Assembly (NCBI RefSeq): GCF_000264995.1
Contig: NW_006767433.1
Span: forward strand, 4,045,264 to 4,109,263
DNA length: 64,000 bases
Source of the DNA: Punctularia strigosozonata HHB-11173 SS5
Taxonomy: Eukaryota; Basidiomycota; Agaricomycetes; Corticiales; Punctulariaceae
Direction: 5' to 3'
Shown: positions 48,528 to 60,422 of the stretch, one piece after another
Position numbering within the stretch: the first letter of the stretch is position 1
How the letters are laid out: every line of letters begins with the position of its first letter
Notes under the pieces: generated by a model
The model's database searches: none
Seen by the model: only the letters and a program-made list of their open reading frames with translations
Told to the model about the DNA's origin: nothing
Made by a program: the position numbers and the translations under genes

Positions 48528-50847
48528 GGTCCGACCCGTTGTTTATGTAACATACGTCTCATAGCATCACTGCCTTGACATAGTACCATACTAAACATGA
48601 TGAATATAAACCCACATCAACCCTACATCACGGCGAATGACGCTGCAGTGGGCGTGGTCGTTACGTACAAGGGGGCGTGAGTGAACACAAGCCATGAGCT
48701 CGAGCGTTCAAGAGCGGTCCGAGGCTTTTTGGCGTTGCGCACGGATATTCGATTCTTTCGATGAAGAGTAGGGATTATCGTCATGCCGTGGTGCGTGTTG
48801 CTGATAGACTGAGGCTGTCGTCACTAGCATGCACCTAGTCCCCCACGCGCAGATTTCAGATGCCCAACCCGTCGGAGTTCAGCTAGTACTAGGATTCGCG
48901 AGGATGTCAGGGTACTTGCATCAGCTCGAAAATCAGGCTCTCGAATCCGGATTTGGGAGGATGAGATCCAGTACCGGTATTCTTTCTGCGGCGACGATCC
49001 AAAGATTTGGAGCAGTTGGTACCCGTTCATTGGGAAGAGCTTTTGTGCCAGCGCGCCCTGCGATACATGAATAAGACATGTCAAGTTGTCAAAACGCCCC
49101 GAATGTGTAGCAGGCATGATCCTCGCACCCATGTAAGCCGGGTCTGCGTGTGCGATGATCTGTATGCGCTGCGCTCGCGGCACTATCCAAAGGTCACGAC
49201 TCGGAAATCTACGCCCGATTTGCCGCACGGTGGAATGAGGAAGCAGTGACGACATGAACATCCGCTACCTTCGAAGTCGCCCGTACGCGTGGATCACATT
49301 TATGTGATCATTCCAGTGAGATGATGGAAGACTTGGACTTGTAGCTTTGAAGAGGACGGTCACTTCGTCCTATCGAGAGACATCGTAAATTGGTGCGGCA
49401 TCGGCTCGTGCCGAGAGTAGCCTCTCTTGCTCCACTACATGAAGCAGGCTTTCCCGTGAACCCTTTCTTCGAATGAATGCACGTTGCACTGCGACTCGCT
49501 ACAACCGCCATTTGCAAAACAAGCTTACGCATTTGGCCGAACTCTCGCGTTAAGGTTCCCTGACCACCTTTCATATCGAGACGCCGATTCTCCGCTCTGC
49601 GTCCACCCATTCAGTCAGAAAGCAAGGTCGCTTGGGGCGACAGGTCATATGCTTACTACTTCCGGTCTCGGTTTTATCACGGTTCCCGATGCTGGGATGC
49701 ATCAGAGTGGTATGGCCGCTTGCAATCGCACGACATTTTGCGTCGGGTACTCGGCGGCATTTATATACCCTCTTGTCCAGGATACTTGTAGCCAAGTTTG
49801 CAAGAAGTCGTGGACCGGTCTGACGCCTCATGTTGCATTTCCTCTGACCTTCAATCTCCGAGGCTTGTTCACCGAATCAATGGCATGTTTCTGCCACGTT
49901 TCTTCCTGGGCGGCTGATTGTGATGTGTGTCGCGATCGAGACTGCTATCGTACGGATCAGGGGACCAGCGCACAGGAGGACACGGGGTAGACGAACAATG
50001 GCAAGTGATGCCTCCGGTTGGCGTTCTTGCGGAGCAGCACGTATCTGCGTGCGAAGAATGCCTGTGGTCGGACTTGCGATTTCCCCCCTGGCCCTGCACC
50101 TGCGAACGTGTTGATAGATGACCCCACGTGTCTGTACGTCCCATTGATTCTGCACAACGCATAGTGTTGTAAGCGAAGTCGGAGCCGTCTATCATCGCAT
50201 CAGGAGCCTCAGTGGGGGCGCTCTGACAGAACGTGATGGTGAACGCGTCAACGCAGAGAGGGAAGGTTTATACTTGGCTTTCGGCACCTCTGGTCCGCCG
50301 GCGGGCTACGCAATAAGAAGGAACACTTGTGTGAAGAAAGCAACTATTACTCCCGGAGTTCCCATGGTTGATGATAGCACGCTGTATTCAGCTATTTGTA
50401 GTGCCAATTCGGCGGATGTAACGCGCTGTTCAGAGACGCCGTAGCCAGGGATATCTAGCAAGGAAGACCGCCATACGTGGAGAGGTGCTTGGCTCGTGCT
50501 TGGTTGCAATCTCGGTGCAATCGGTAATCTTGCGCCAGAGTTTCGCGGAGTTGGCCCACGGCTACTTGCGGAGCCTTCTTTAGGCGCTTGGCGAGCAACT
50601 GTTCATTAATATCTTCGTCGCTCGTTCTCGTCGTGGCGCTCCCTGGCGACACCATCTTTCTTGTCGACTGGCCCTTCGCCTCGACATTTCGTTATATACG
50701 TGCTACAGCGGTATAGATCCCAGTCCGAGTCGTCCTTGCAGCCGCCGCTCCACACCAGTCCGGCCATCTCGTCTCCGCCGGCAGAACAAAAAAGCCTATT
50801 CTCTCGGACCAAGACTGCATCCGCCACGGCGGCTCCCTGTCGGCAGG
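48528..50847. other. Long gene-poor stretch
   Basis: 2.3 kb upstream of the zinc-cluster gene. Open frames exist (48824-49261 minus, 145 codons; 49484-49990 plus, 168 codons) but their sequences show no family signal, and splice-site chains could not be built. It may contain decayed sequence; no terminal repeats were seen. Confidence 0.4.
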
Positions 50848-53800
50848 ATGTCGAAGAGTGGTCGCGGAGACGATTCTGAGGTCCGGTTGAAACAGCAAGA
50901 GATCGAGCAGAAACGCGCGCGAGGCGCGATATCCTGCGCTGAATGCCGGCGGTGAGTTCGCGTTCTCGACGTTGCACCCGCCTTCGCCAGATTCTTAACC
51001 TCGGCCCTTGCCTCAGTCTGAAGCTTAAATGTGACAAGGTCAGTTGTCCTGAGCCGGGGACGCTCGCTCGCTCTGAGGTGATATTGACGGCAAGCTGCTC
51101 GCAGAGCGTACCTTGTGGATCGTGCAGGCGCAGAGGATGCGAGTCCATATGCCCTAAGTAAGTCAAGCATGCCAACCTTCGAACAAGAAACGTATTGACA
51201 TTCGGACTCAGTGGTTAGTTAATCATGCGTGCTACTACAGAGTACGCTCATGCTCACGACGCACATGGCACGCTGCAGGCAAGCTTGTAACAGGGCACGG
51301 CACTCGGTACGTTCCGGTAAATTTATGCTACTCAGGTATACTGATCGTGCTCGCAGCTTTGTACTGGCCGATACAGATCGGTTGCACAAGAAGATGGCAG
51401 ACATGAGCGAACGCATCAGGTGAAGTGGCGTGTAAAGGCGTTACTTCTAATCATGGTTGAACTCATTACCGAATGTTTCGGCCTTTGTAGGCAACTTGAA
51501 GACGCACTCTCAATCGCGCAGGTTGGGAAACCCCTTGTATTGTATATTGCATCGCTCTGACGTGTTGAGGACAGTCGTCTTTGAGCCATGAACCGCATCC
51601 ATTGCTTTCAGCGGACAAGATGAAAATCAAATCGAACCTGGAAATGCACGCTGCTGTCAACGAAGATAACGACGCAGGTTTCGGTCCGAACGGGCAGAAC
51701 GAAAGTGATACCGACTATATCGATGCTTTCGGGACTTTGGCCGTGCATGAAGACGGCGGGTCAACATTCTACGGCCGTTCAGCTGGTTCAGAGGTGATTA
51801 TCTGTTGATCTCTCTGCGTATCTGGGACGCTAACATGCTGCGGTGGTGCAGAGCCTCATGATTGTGAGTGGTGTAGCTGCAGTCATCTTACGTGTTCCTT
51901 ACCTTGTGTTGATCTAGGGAACTGAAGATGGACCGCCTACGCCCCTCGCCTCAGCATCGAGGGATGCCGCTACCATACTCCCTCCAGACATCGCACACTA
52001 CTCCTCTTCCCTCCCTCTTGCCCTTGGACCGCTACCGCCAATGAGCTTCCAGGACATGATTCGGCGTTATCTACCGCACTGGGAACGTGCTAGAGAGCTG
52101 GCCGACATTTACGAGGAATACGAAATATGGTTTTTCCAGGCTGTCACCCGTCGTCAATTGGAAGAGCAACTGCTGCCAATGTTCTATGTCGAGGCTCCTC
52201 GCTCGACTACCTCTCTTCCGAGACCGGGTCCGCATGATCTGTACGCCCCTCTTATTTCGTGAAGGCATTTGCGGCAGCTGAGTTGTTCACAAAGGGCCGT
52301 GGTGTTTGTGGTTTTTTGTCTCGGAGCCATCTTCGACAGAAACCGCCCAGCCCCTCCGGAGAGGAACGCCGAGGTATGCCGTCAAACCTCAGAGAATCAG
52401 CGACACGACCGACATCCGTTGTAGTCCGAACTGTATTATCATCTCAGTCGGGCTGCATTAAACTTACAGCCTATACTCGAGCATCCCTCGTCGTTGTCGA
52501 CCGTCCAAACGTTCTCCACCCTGGCGATATATCAAGCCCTCACCTGCGACGACAATGCCATAGAGGGCCTCTGGGCAAACATGGGCTTGGCTACGAAGGT
52601 AATGGGACATTGTCATCACAGCGAATCGAGGTACTTACTCGCGCATCACGGTAGCTCGCACAGAGCGTGAGTGCTCTGTATGGACTGGTTTACGCATGCT
52701 TAACCTCGTTGAACATTCCAGATCGGTTTACGTAAGTCTCCAACCTAGTGACTACGTATGTTCCACATGCTGACTGAGGAATAAGATCGGGATTGCGCGA
52801 GATGGGGCCTCTCGAACCTCGAAATACACGCACGCCGATGCTTGTTCTGGGAAGTGTGTACCACTGACTGCTGGGTTGTAAGTGAGGATTTGAGAGGGTA
52901 TCTTCCGAAGCGTGATATATTTCGACAGAGTCTGGCGACCGGACGAATACAATCATTCCCAATAGCCCACGTCGACTGCGAGCTAGCACTTGACCCGGAC
53001 CAGACCCTTTCTGAAGATGGACAAGTCCAGTCCAGTCGTACGTGGATACCTGCTCGTTCCTCCTGAATTCACAGTAACCTGTCAACGCTAGTACCGGCTT
53101 GGAAAGCCCGCTTTGGAGCGAAGTGTTTATCTGTTCTCGCGGCATCACTCACGGCAAAGGTCCCTAAATACAGCACCATCTTGGATATCGATCGTCAATT
53201 TCGAGATATGGAACTCCCCCACTTTGCTCAAGGCGGAGTTCCACAGAATGTCGGGTTGAGTGCGACCATGCAGTACTTCATGCCACAAAACTATACGCGG
53301 TATGGTGCGTTTGTACCAACGAGGTTTTGTTATGGATTTACGCTGACATGACTTTTCGCGAATGCTAGCCATGATGTACCTCCATCGTGTGTTCTTTGCC
53401 CAAGTACATCTACATCTATTATAAATGACCCCGTAAAGCTTATCTCTCTCGTCAGGCACTTGTAGACCGGACCGGAGATCCGCTGAAAAGCCCATACGCG
53501 CCGTCTTTTCTTGCCGGATATCGCGCAGCATGCGAAACTGTCAGCCTGCTTAGGCAGCAGTTCGATCTCTTTCCTTTGGAATTGGCCAGGGTATGGGTGC
53601 TTTGGACACATGCATTCAGCGCTACGTTGAGTACTGCCATACTTCGTCTCGTGTCTCTTCTGTTTACCCCTAATCAGATTTATGATCACGTCGGTTGTCA
53701 CACATGCATCAAGGTCCAAAGTTGCTCAATCAGCTCTTGAGGAGATGGACAAAGCCCGTGCTCTCTTTGAGGATGCTGCCCGGATTGGTGGTCGCGCGGT

Positions 53801-54730
53801 CAAGTTTGTGGTGAGCCTTTGGGCTTATAGCATCACATTGCTATCTAAACATCGGTTTCTTAGCCTAAAGTCCGGCACTTCTTTGAGAAAGCTCACCAAG
53901 CATTTTACGCAAGTCAAGGGCAGGACGTTCGCAGACCGGATATTTTCTCACCGCGTGGCGCCGATGAAGACAAGGAAAAACTTCACATCTTCTTAGGAAG
54001 GACGAACAAGGTTTCCACGAAGTCGGCGAGCTCACCCCCTATGCAGCACGAGCCCAGTCCACCTCCAGTTACACAAGTGCAAGAATCTTCCGTGCGCTAT
54101 GATTACGATCCGAACATGCATCCCCACCTGGCGCGAGAGCTTAATGAATTTGGGCAGCAATTCGAGGACCCTTCGTTCAGGCAGCCTGTCTCCTACGAAC
54201 CTAGAGCTTATTACGAACCCCAGTCGCATGCCTCCGGCAGCTATAATACTCATCATCATCATTACCACTCTACCGGCCATCAGGAACCGAGCGCATCTGG
54301 TCACCATTACGTTACTCCCCCTCCACGTAGCAACTCGCAGGGACACTCCTCTTCATCTGCATCACCGGTGGACAGCTGGGCACACGCGCATGATATCGGC
54401 ATCAGCATGCCCGTATTACTTCAGCAACAGCACACACACCAACCGCCGATTCAGCATCCCTATTCCATGCATCAGCCGCCCAGCCATCCTCAGGCTTCTG
54501 GCCACCTTCCCCGTGTGCTACCTCCGCGTCTTAATTCACCCCCACTCGTGCACTACGATTCAATGCCTCGGGAGCTGCCAGTTCCGGTACCACCTGCATT
54601 GAGCACTCCGCAATCGTCCGTGCAACCTGAAGGCGGCCTGCAAGAGATGTGGACGTCCTTCATGCAGCAGGCTGAACTGCCCACCGCGCCAACGCAATTT
54701 CCCTTCAGTGGTCCAGGCGTGCGCAGATAA
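50848..54730 (+). CDS. Zn2Cys6 transcription factor with fungal_trans domain
   Basis: ATG 50848 (MSKSGRGDDSEVRLKQQEIE). Splicing three short exons gives the zinc cluster CAECRRLKLKCDK-SVPCGS-CRRRGCESICP, a C-x2-C-x6-C-x5-C-x2-C-x8-C pattern. A coiled-coil follows (FVLADTDRLHKKMADMSERI, RQLEDALSIAQ), then SMSFQDMIRRYLPHWERARE-type sequence of the fungal_trans domain, NLQPILEHPSSLSTVQ, RCLFWEVCTTDCWVSLATGR, STILDIDRQFRDMELPHF and RQQFDLFPLELARVWVLWTH. The last exon (about 53990-54730) is a His/Pro/Ser-rich disordered tail ending in an amphipathic LQEMWTSFMQQAE segment. At least twelve exons. A nuclear regulator; targets unknown. A similar gene family is widespread in Polyporales. Confidence 0.85.
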
Positions 54731-55007
54731 TCGTTTCATGCCATGTTCATGTATTGTGTACGTCCGCTCTTCACTTTTTCTTAGATATTCTTGTCAGCTC
54801 TGTTATCCTCTCCTTTCAAGCATCGTCTCGCATTGTTGTGTTTAGCTGTGTCAATTTGTTATCGTACGTTATATAGCTTTCTTGTAATGAACGAGAGTTG
54901 CGGATTAATTCCATATGAGTACTGTCGAGCCATGCTCTGTAGATGAGAGGAGTCGCTCGTGAGAGCATGCTATCGAGGGCTTCGACCGTAATGAGGACTG
55001 CGCCGCC

Positions 55008-55858
55008 TCAACTAGACATATTGGAGGCGACATGGTCCGCCGTCGCGTATGATGCCCGCATACCGGCTTCCAGAGTTCGCCAGTTTTCATCGAGCATACT
55101 CCAAAAGTCTTCGGTACAAACGCCCAGTTGACATCCTAGATTCCAGAACGCCATGATGGAGTCGCGACGATTTTCAGGTGACATGCGCTGTAGCCTATCT
55201 GAGGCATGGGCCGGATCGTACAGAGAGTCTCTGAACGGCTCGAGGAAGTCGGGATCCAGCGTGCGCAGAAGAATCACAGGCACCCGGTATGTTGTGAACT
55301 CGGCGCAAGGGGCTTCGACAGGCAAGATAGTACCGATTTCCCCACGTGGTGCCCACCTTCCGAGCGAGACCAAGCACGTGGATCCAATATCGTCCAGAGC
55401 GTCGAGGAGAGTCAGTGGAAGGTGTATGGTTTCCTGCTTGGGCCCAGTGGCGGCAAAGGTACGTAAGGGAGGAAAAGAGGAGCAATATGCTGCCATGACG
55501 AATGCGTGTATCGGAAAGTACTTGATGGAAGAACGATCTGACGGTCCGCTTATTGCGGCGATGACATGCGTAGGGAGGGAAGTCGTAGGTTGAACGACGC
55601 TCTTTAATTGTACATTGCGAGGCAAGGCACCGGTATCACTTGGGATCTTGACTGTGGTCTGTTCCAGGGTCTGTCGTAGCCTATGGAGTAAAGAAAGGAT
55701 CACTTTACTGAGGATTGAGACCCGATGTCAACTTACACCTCGCCATTGCACTTGATTGACCGGAAGACTTCGTCAGCAGGAAGCTCCGCTAGCTCCGGCG
55801 CGACTCTGGCCAGGGCAATTCGGTTGATGTTGCGTTGAGCGGGCCGTCGGAGAGACAT
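55008..55858 (-). CDS. Possible Clp1-like (clampless-1) basidiomycete protein
   Basis: ATG at 55856-55858; exon 1 encodes MSLRRPAQRNINRIALARVA and PELAELPADEVFRSIKCNGE; a GTAAGT intron joins VLRQTLEQTTVKIPSD. The long second exon carries YFPIHAFVMAAYCSSFPPLR, LGRWAPRGEIGTILP, RVPVILLRTLDPDFLEPFRD and an alpha-helical end (GCQLGVCTEDFWSMLDENWR). The opening and the PIHAFVMAAYC-SSFPPL block recall Clp1-like proteins of mushroom fungi, which are needed for clamp-cell and dikaryon development, but the following block differs from what I remember, so the link is tentative. Stop TGA at 55008-55010. The coding sequence itself looks solid. Confidence 0.6.
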
Positions 55859-56352
55859 CGCTTTGGGCAACATGATCCAAGTGCGCATCCTTATATCAGG
55901 ACGATCCCGCCGGTGGCTTTTTGCGTGGGTCTCAACGGCGTCGCCGCTGTGGAATCCATACTTCCGAGAACACGTTTGAAAGGCAGTCGAAGTAGTAGCA
56001 TCATTTCGGACGCAACGAGCTCAACTTCTGAACGTGGTCATGAAAGAGCGGACGCAACGAGCTCAACGGTGCATGCAGGGCCACAGCCGCCTATCCCAGG
56101 GGCAGCTTGCAACAAAGAATGGCATTCACATCTTAGTGGCCTGTTATGAGTGATAAGAAAGACCGTGCTGAGTAACTACGTGACATGAGAAGGAGCTCCT
56201 TCAACACGGGGACCGATATACCTGAGAGTGGTGGTATTCTAGGTTCCACATAATATTTGATCGGGAGCATGAAGGCGATAGACTAGAATAAGAGAACACA
56301 GCTTTGCTCTACGCCGCAAGGCCACAATCCGGAGAGGTGAACCGTGGAGGAA
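55859..56352. other. Intergenic with a 19-bp direct repeat
   Basis: Upstream of the Clp1-like gene. The 19-bp unit CGGACGCAACGAGCTCAAC occurs at 56007-56025 and again at 56049-56067. A plus-strand frame covers it but overlaps the start of the minus-strand gene and is not convincing. Confidence 0.5.
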
Positions 56353-56838
56353 TTATCGTGGAGTCGGACGTTGAGAAGTTGAGCTGATACCAGTCGGTTT
56401 TGAGTTGGCACCAGCTTCCTGTTTGACGCCCTCTGCTTTGACTTTCCCTGATTTGCCTTTGGATATGGGTCTGACTGCAGGAGCCACGGGCATGACCTTT
56501 TTTGCTCGTTTTTTCCCGTTACGCTTAGACCTTGGGGCGTGTTCAATGAGATCGTCTCCTGATGTGATTAACCCTCAGTGAGAGGTTTTACGCGGTTGAG
56601 AAATATGGATACCGGAGTCGCTCGCGTCGCTTTCACTGTTGGAACCAGTTACCGCCATCCTCTAACATGATTCGACATATGGACAATCAACTTACTCGTA
56701 TTTTGGCTGAGCAGGCGACAGATCCTTGATTGTGGCCGGCGTAGCCTGTCCGAGTCCAGCAGCATCGGGCAGTGGCTTGTCGTATTGGCTGGCAGGTGCC
56801 TGGGGAGAGGATGTGTCGCTGACTTGTGTGGTAGTCAT
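56353..56838 (-). CDS. Small lysine-rich protein
   Basis: Exons 56696-56838, 56592-56659 and 56353-56558 join in frame to 138 aa. The chain starts MTTTQVSDTSSPQAPASQYD, continues with PDAAGLGQATPATIKDLS, an acidic-serine patch (GSNSESDASDSG) and a strongly basic part (HAPRSKRNGKKRAKKVMPV, ISKGKSGKVKAEG). It lacks hydrophobic segments and looks nuclear, perhaps histone- or nucleic-acid-binding, but no family is recognised. The two introns are 36 and 33 nt, unusually short; reading through either gives a stop. The clean frame over both joints supports a real gene. Confidence 0.6.
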
Positions 56839-57377
56839 CGGTGGAGAAGGATGAGATGTAGTGGAAGAAGGCAGAGCAGCAATTCAACGTGTATATATAC
56901 CTACGAGCGCGTTTCACAAACGGCCATTGACACGCAGACTGTGAGATCTGAGCGGCCAGTGCTTCATAGCCTTGTGTATGGCTTCGCGGCATCGTGCACA
57001 CCGACAGGCAGCGGGTCATCCCGAGTTTGAGCCGAATGGGGACAACTTGCTGCGAGATAGAACAGGTAGACGAGGCCTTCGCAGCTGTCCCAAGTGAGCG
57101 TGTTCGGGTGGAAACGCAGATCCCTAGCAGAGTCAAGGCTGAATGGTGCATGGTCTCGAGTTCCCCACAGCCCCTGTTGGGCTGTATCGCTGCGGTGTCC
57201 GACATTCATATGCTCCTAGCCAAATATGTCTGACATCATGTATAGCCCTGCATTGCCTGTATATGAGAAGGTTGCAGCGGAAGGAGCACGCTACTTATCG
57301 GCAAGCGCATAGCCACCTCATGGCCGCCCCCTCTTTGAAAATCATCAGTACCTTGGCATCGCGCCAGACATCGAGTT
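56839..57377. other. Divergent promoter region, small basic protein / DBP4
   Basis: 539 bp between divergent genes. Minus-strand frames here are not gene-like. No TATA box was picked out. Confidence 0.4.
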
Positions 57378-60212
57378 ATGGAGGCTGTCGCTGGACCTTC
57401 AAACCATTCGGACAAGCACCGTACGAAGAGGAAGAAAAAGCCATTGCCCAATAACAAGAAGCAACAGAAATTGACCGAAAAGCAAAAGATTGCGGCGCTC
57501 GAAGACGCTGTTGCTCAGTTCGTGCGTAGAAACACCTAACGAGCCTGCTTGTAATCTCATGTTGATTAAGGAGTCTAGGTGCCACACGATGGGCTGAAAG
57601 CGTTTGCAGAACTGCCCATATCTGAAATCACCAAGCGTGGTATGCTCACCCTAGTTGAAGCATAACCATACTCTGATCACTCTCATACAGGTCTGAAGAA
57701 GGCGTGGTTCACTGACATGACCGATATTCAATCCAAAAGTTTACCACTATCGCTCAAGGGCAAGGACGTGTTAGGCGCTGCTCGTACAGGCAGTGGAAAG
57801 ACACTTGCGTTCCTCGTCCCGGTTCTGGAGCTGCTGTACAGAAGAAAGTGGGGACCTCAAGATGGCTTGGGCGCTCTGATAATTTCTCCTACACGTGAAC
57901 TGGTATGCACACGCTATATTCCATGCCTTCCGTATCCACTGACACCGGCGCATGCAGGCAGTCCAAATTTTTGAAGTTCTACGGTCCATCGGAGGATATC
58001 ACAACTTCTCCGCCGGCTTGGTGATCGGAGGAAAGAATCTGAAAGATGAACGAGACAGACTTGGACGCATGAACATTCTCGTCGCTACCCCCGGTCGTTT
58101 GCTGCAGCATATGGACCAGACGATTGGATTCGACTGCGACAACTTACAGATACTAGGTACGTATGACAATGACTGAGGGATATCAGAACATTCATCAAGT
58201 CGGGAACTAGTCCTCGACGAGGCTGACCGAATATTGGATATGGGATTTTCTCGGACCCTTTCTGCACTCCTATCCCACTTACCCAAGGGCCGACAAACAC
58301 TCCTCTTTTCCGCAACGCAGACTCAATCCGTCCAGGATTTGGCTCGCCTCTCCTTGCAGAATCCTGTGTTCGTTTCTACTCAACATGCCTCCGAAATCAA
58401 CACCAAGGACCCGTCCAAGATATCATTAACGTCCACGGATTTCATCCCGAAAACCCTTGAACAGCACTATGTCGTCTGCGAGCTCGATCAGAAGCTCAAC
58501 CTGTTGTTCTCCTTCATCAAGTCTCATCTGACGTCGAAAACACTCGTTTTCCTCTCCTCATGCAAACAGGTCCGCTTTGTCTTCGAAACCTTCTGCAAAT
58601 TGCATCCAGGCGTGCCTCTCATGCACCTACATGGCAAGCAAAAACAGCAGACACGCATCGACATTTACCAAAAGTTCATCGCTTCGAAGCATTCGGTGCT
58701 CTTCGCAACGGACATCGCAAGCAGGGGCCTCGACTTTCCAGGGGTTGACTGGGTGGTGCAGGTCGACGCTCCGGAGGATGCTGATACGTACGTGCATCGC
58801 GTGGGTCGAACCGCGAGGTACGAGAGCGAAGGGAAGGCATTGTTGGTACTCTGTCCGAGCGAGGAGGAAGGCATGCTGCGCCTGTTGGAGAGCAAGGGCT
58901 TGCAGGTGGCAAAAATAAAGGTGAAGGGAAGCAAGCAGCAGAAGATCGACAATCAGTTGCAGAACCTTGCGTTCAAGGATCCGGAGATTAAATATCTCGG
59001 TCAGAGGGTGAGTTGCCTTGTCACATAGGCGTATGTGCAGAATGCCTGACGATCGGTCATGCAGGCATTCGTTTCCTACCTTCGCTCCATCCATCTGCAG
59101 AAAAACAAGGACGTGTTCAAGCTCAGCGAGCTGCCGATTCAGGCATTTGCAGCCTCACTTGGTCTACCCGGAGCACCGAAGATCAAGTTCCTGAGCAGAG
59201 AAATTGCGAAGCAGAAGAAGAATGCTCCAAGAATACAGCAAGTGCAAGAGAGCAGAAAGGCACATGAGGCAAGCGAGGACAGAAACAGCGAATCAGATGA
59301 GGAGAATTCGGATGAGGAGCACGCACCGGGTGAGGAGGATAAGAAGGCGGAGGGCGCCGTACCTTCTACCACATCAGACAAGGCACGTTCCCACTCAATT
59401 TCTGGTGTCCATACACTGTGTTGAACGCAGCCCTCGCAGGCGAAGGCCGTGCGCACCAAGTACGACAGGATGTTCGGACGCAAAAACCAGAGTGTTCTCG
59501 CGGACCATTACACCAAGCTTGTGTCCCATGATGATATACCAGACCAAGAGGAAGAAGATTTCATCACCCTGAAACGTGCCGATCATGCCCTCTCAGACGA
59601 TGATCTACCCGCGTCGTCGCAGTTATCGAAGCGTAAACTGAAGATGGGCGAGAGCAAGAAACTCATGGCGAAATTCAAGCAGCCAGCCCAGAAGTTGATC
59701 TTCGACGAGCAAGGAGAAGGGCACCAGGTTTATGAGCCCGTTGCTGGGGAGGTGTTCGTCAAGGAGCAGGGTGGCGAGGCAGGCGTTCAGGAAGCAGGCC
59801 GACGATTCGCGGAGGAGCGTCTAAAGGAAGTGAAGGATGCAGACATCCGGGATCGAGAAGAAGCGAAGGAGAAGAAAAGGGAGAAAAAGAGGAAGAGGAA
59901 GGAGAGGGAACGCGGTGTTAGTTATGATTCATCCTTCAGTGACCATGCCACAAAGGTGCTGACCAGACCATCACGCAGATGGCGATGTCCGACACCGAGA
60001 CCGCATTGGGACCCACTGTCAACTCTCTGGATGATGACGGTTATGTGTCGCCTGAATTTGAACTGCCGTCAGAGTCGGAAGACGCATCAACCCCCCCTGC
60101 GAAAAGACCTAAGAGCTCAACCAATGGTGAAACCCTTGGGCCTCGAAAACAAGCCACATCGCTTGAAGAGGAGGAGGAGTTGGCATTGCAGATGCTACGC
60201 AGTCGTAGATGA
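57378..60212 (+). CDS. DBP4: DEAD-box RNA helicase Dbp4/Hca4 (DDX10)
   Basis: ATG 57378 ([20 protein letters not shown]). DEAD-box motifs follow in order across several short introns: Q motif ([10 protein letters not shown]), I (AARTGSGKT), Ia (SPTREL), Ib ([10 protein letters not shown]), II ([16 protein letters not shown] intact), III (SAT), IV ([14 protein letters not shown]), V ([17 protein letters not shown]), VI (HRVGRTARY). The C-terminal extension ([44 protein letters not shown]) is diagnostic of the Dbp4/DDX10 branch, and a long charged coil and acidic tail end at TGA 60210-60212. It acts in the nucleolus, releasing U14 snoRNA during 18S rRNA maturation. Essential in yeast. The chain looks complete. 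Confidence 0.93.
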
Positions 60213-60374
60213 TCATTGTCGACACGTAGTCACTACTCTAGTTCATGAAGTATTGCCTTGCAACACGTCATGGCTGTGACTGCTGCGCGGTCCCAGTTCG
60301 CGTGTCTCGGATTCGAAAGCCCTAAGCCCGTGGCTTCCGTCCTTGCGTGTCAAAATCAGTTCTTTGCCGAGACC

Positions 60375-60380
60375 TATAAA
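60375..60380 (+). promoter_or_regulatory. TATA-like box of the REEP/HVA22 gene
   Basis: TATAAA 43 bp upstream of the ATG at 60423, which would imply a very short 5' UTR. Confidence 0.35.
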
Positions 60381-60422
60381 GGCGCGAGCGGCTCTCTCAT
60401 CGATTGATCACTGGTTGGCACT

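Noticed and set aside
48824-49990. ORFs of 145 and 168 codons in the gene-poor stretch
   Set aside because: Sequence composition is not protein-like, no motif was recognised, and no exon chain could be extended in either direction.
55835-56149. Plus-strand ORF containing the 19-bp repeats as DATSST repeats
   Set aside because: It overlaps the start of a well-supported minus-strand gene and has no splice or family support.
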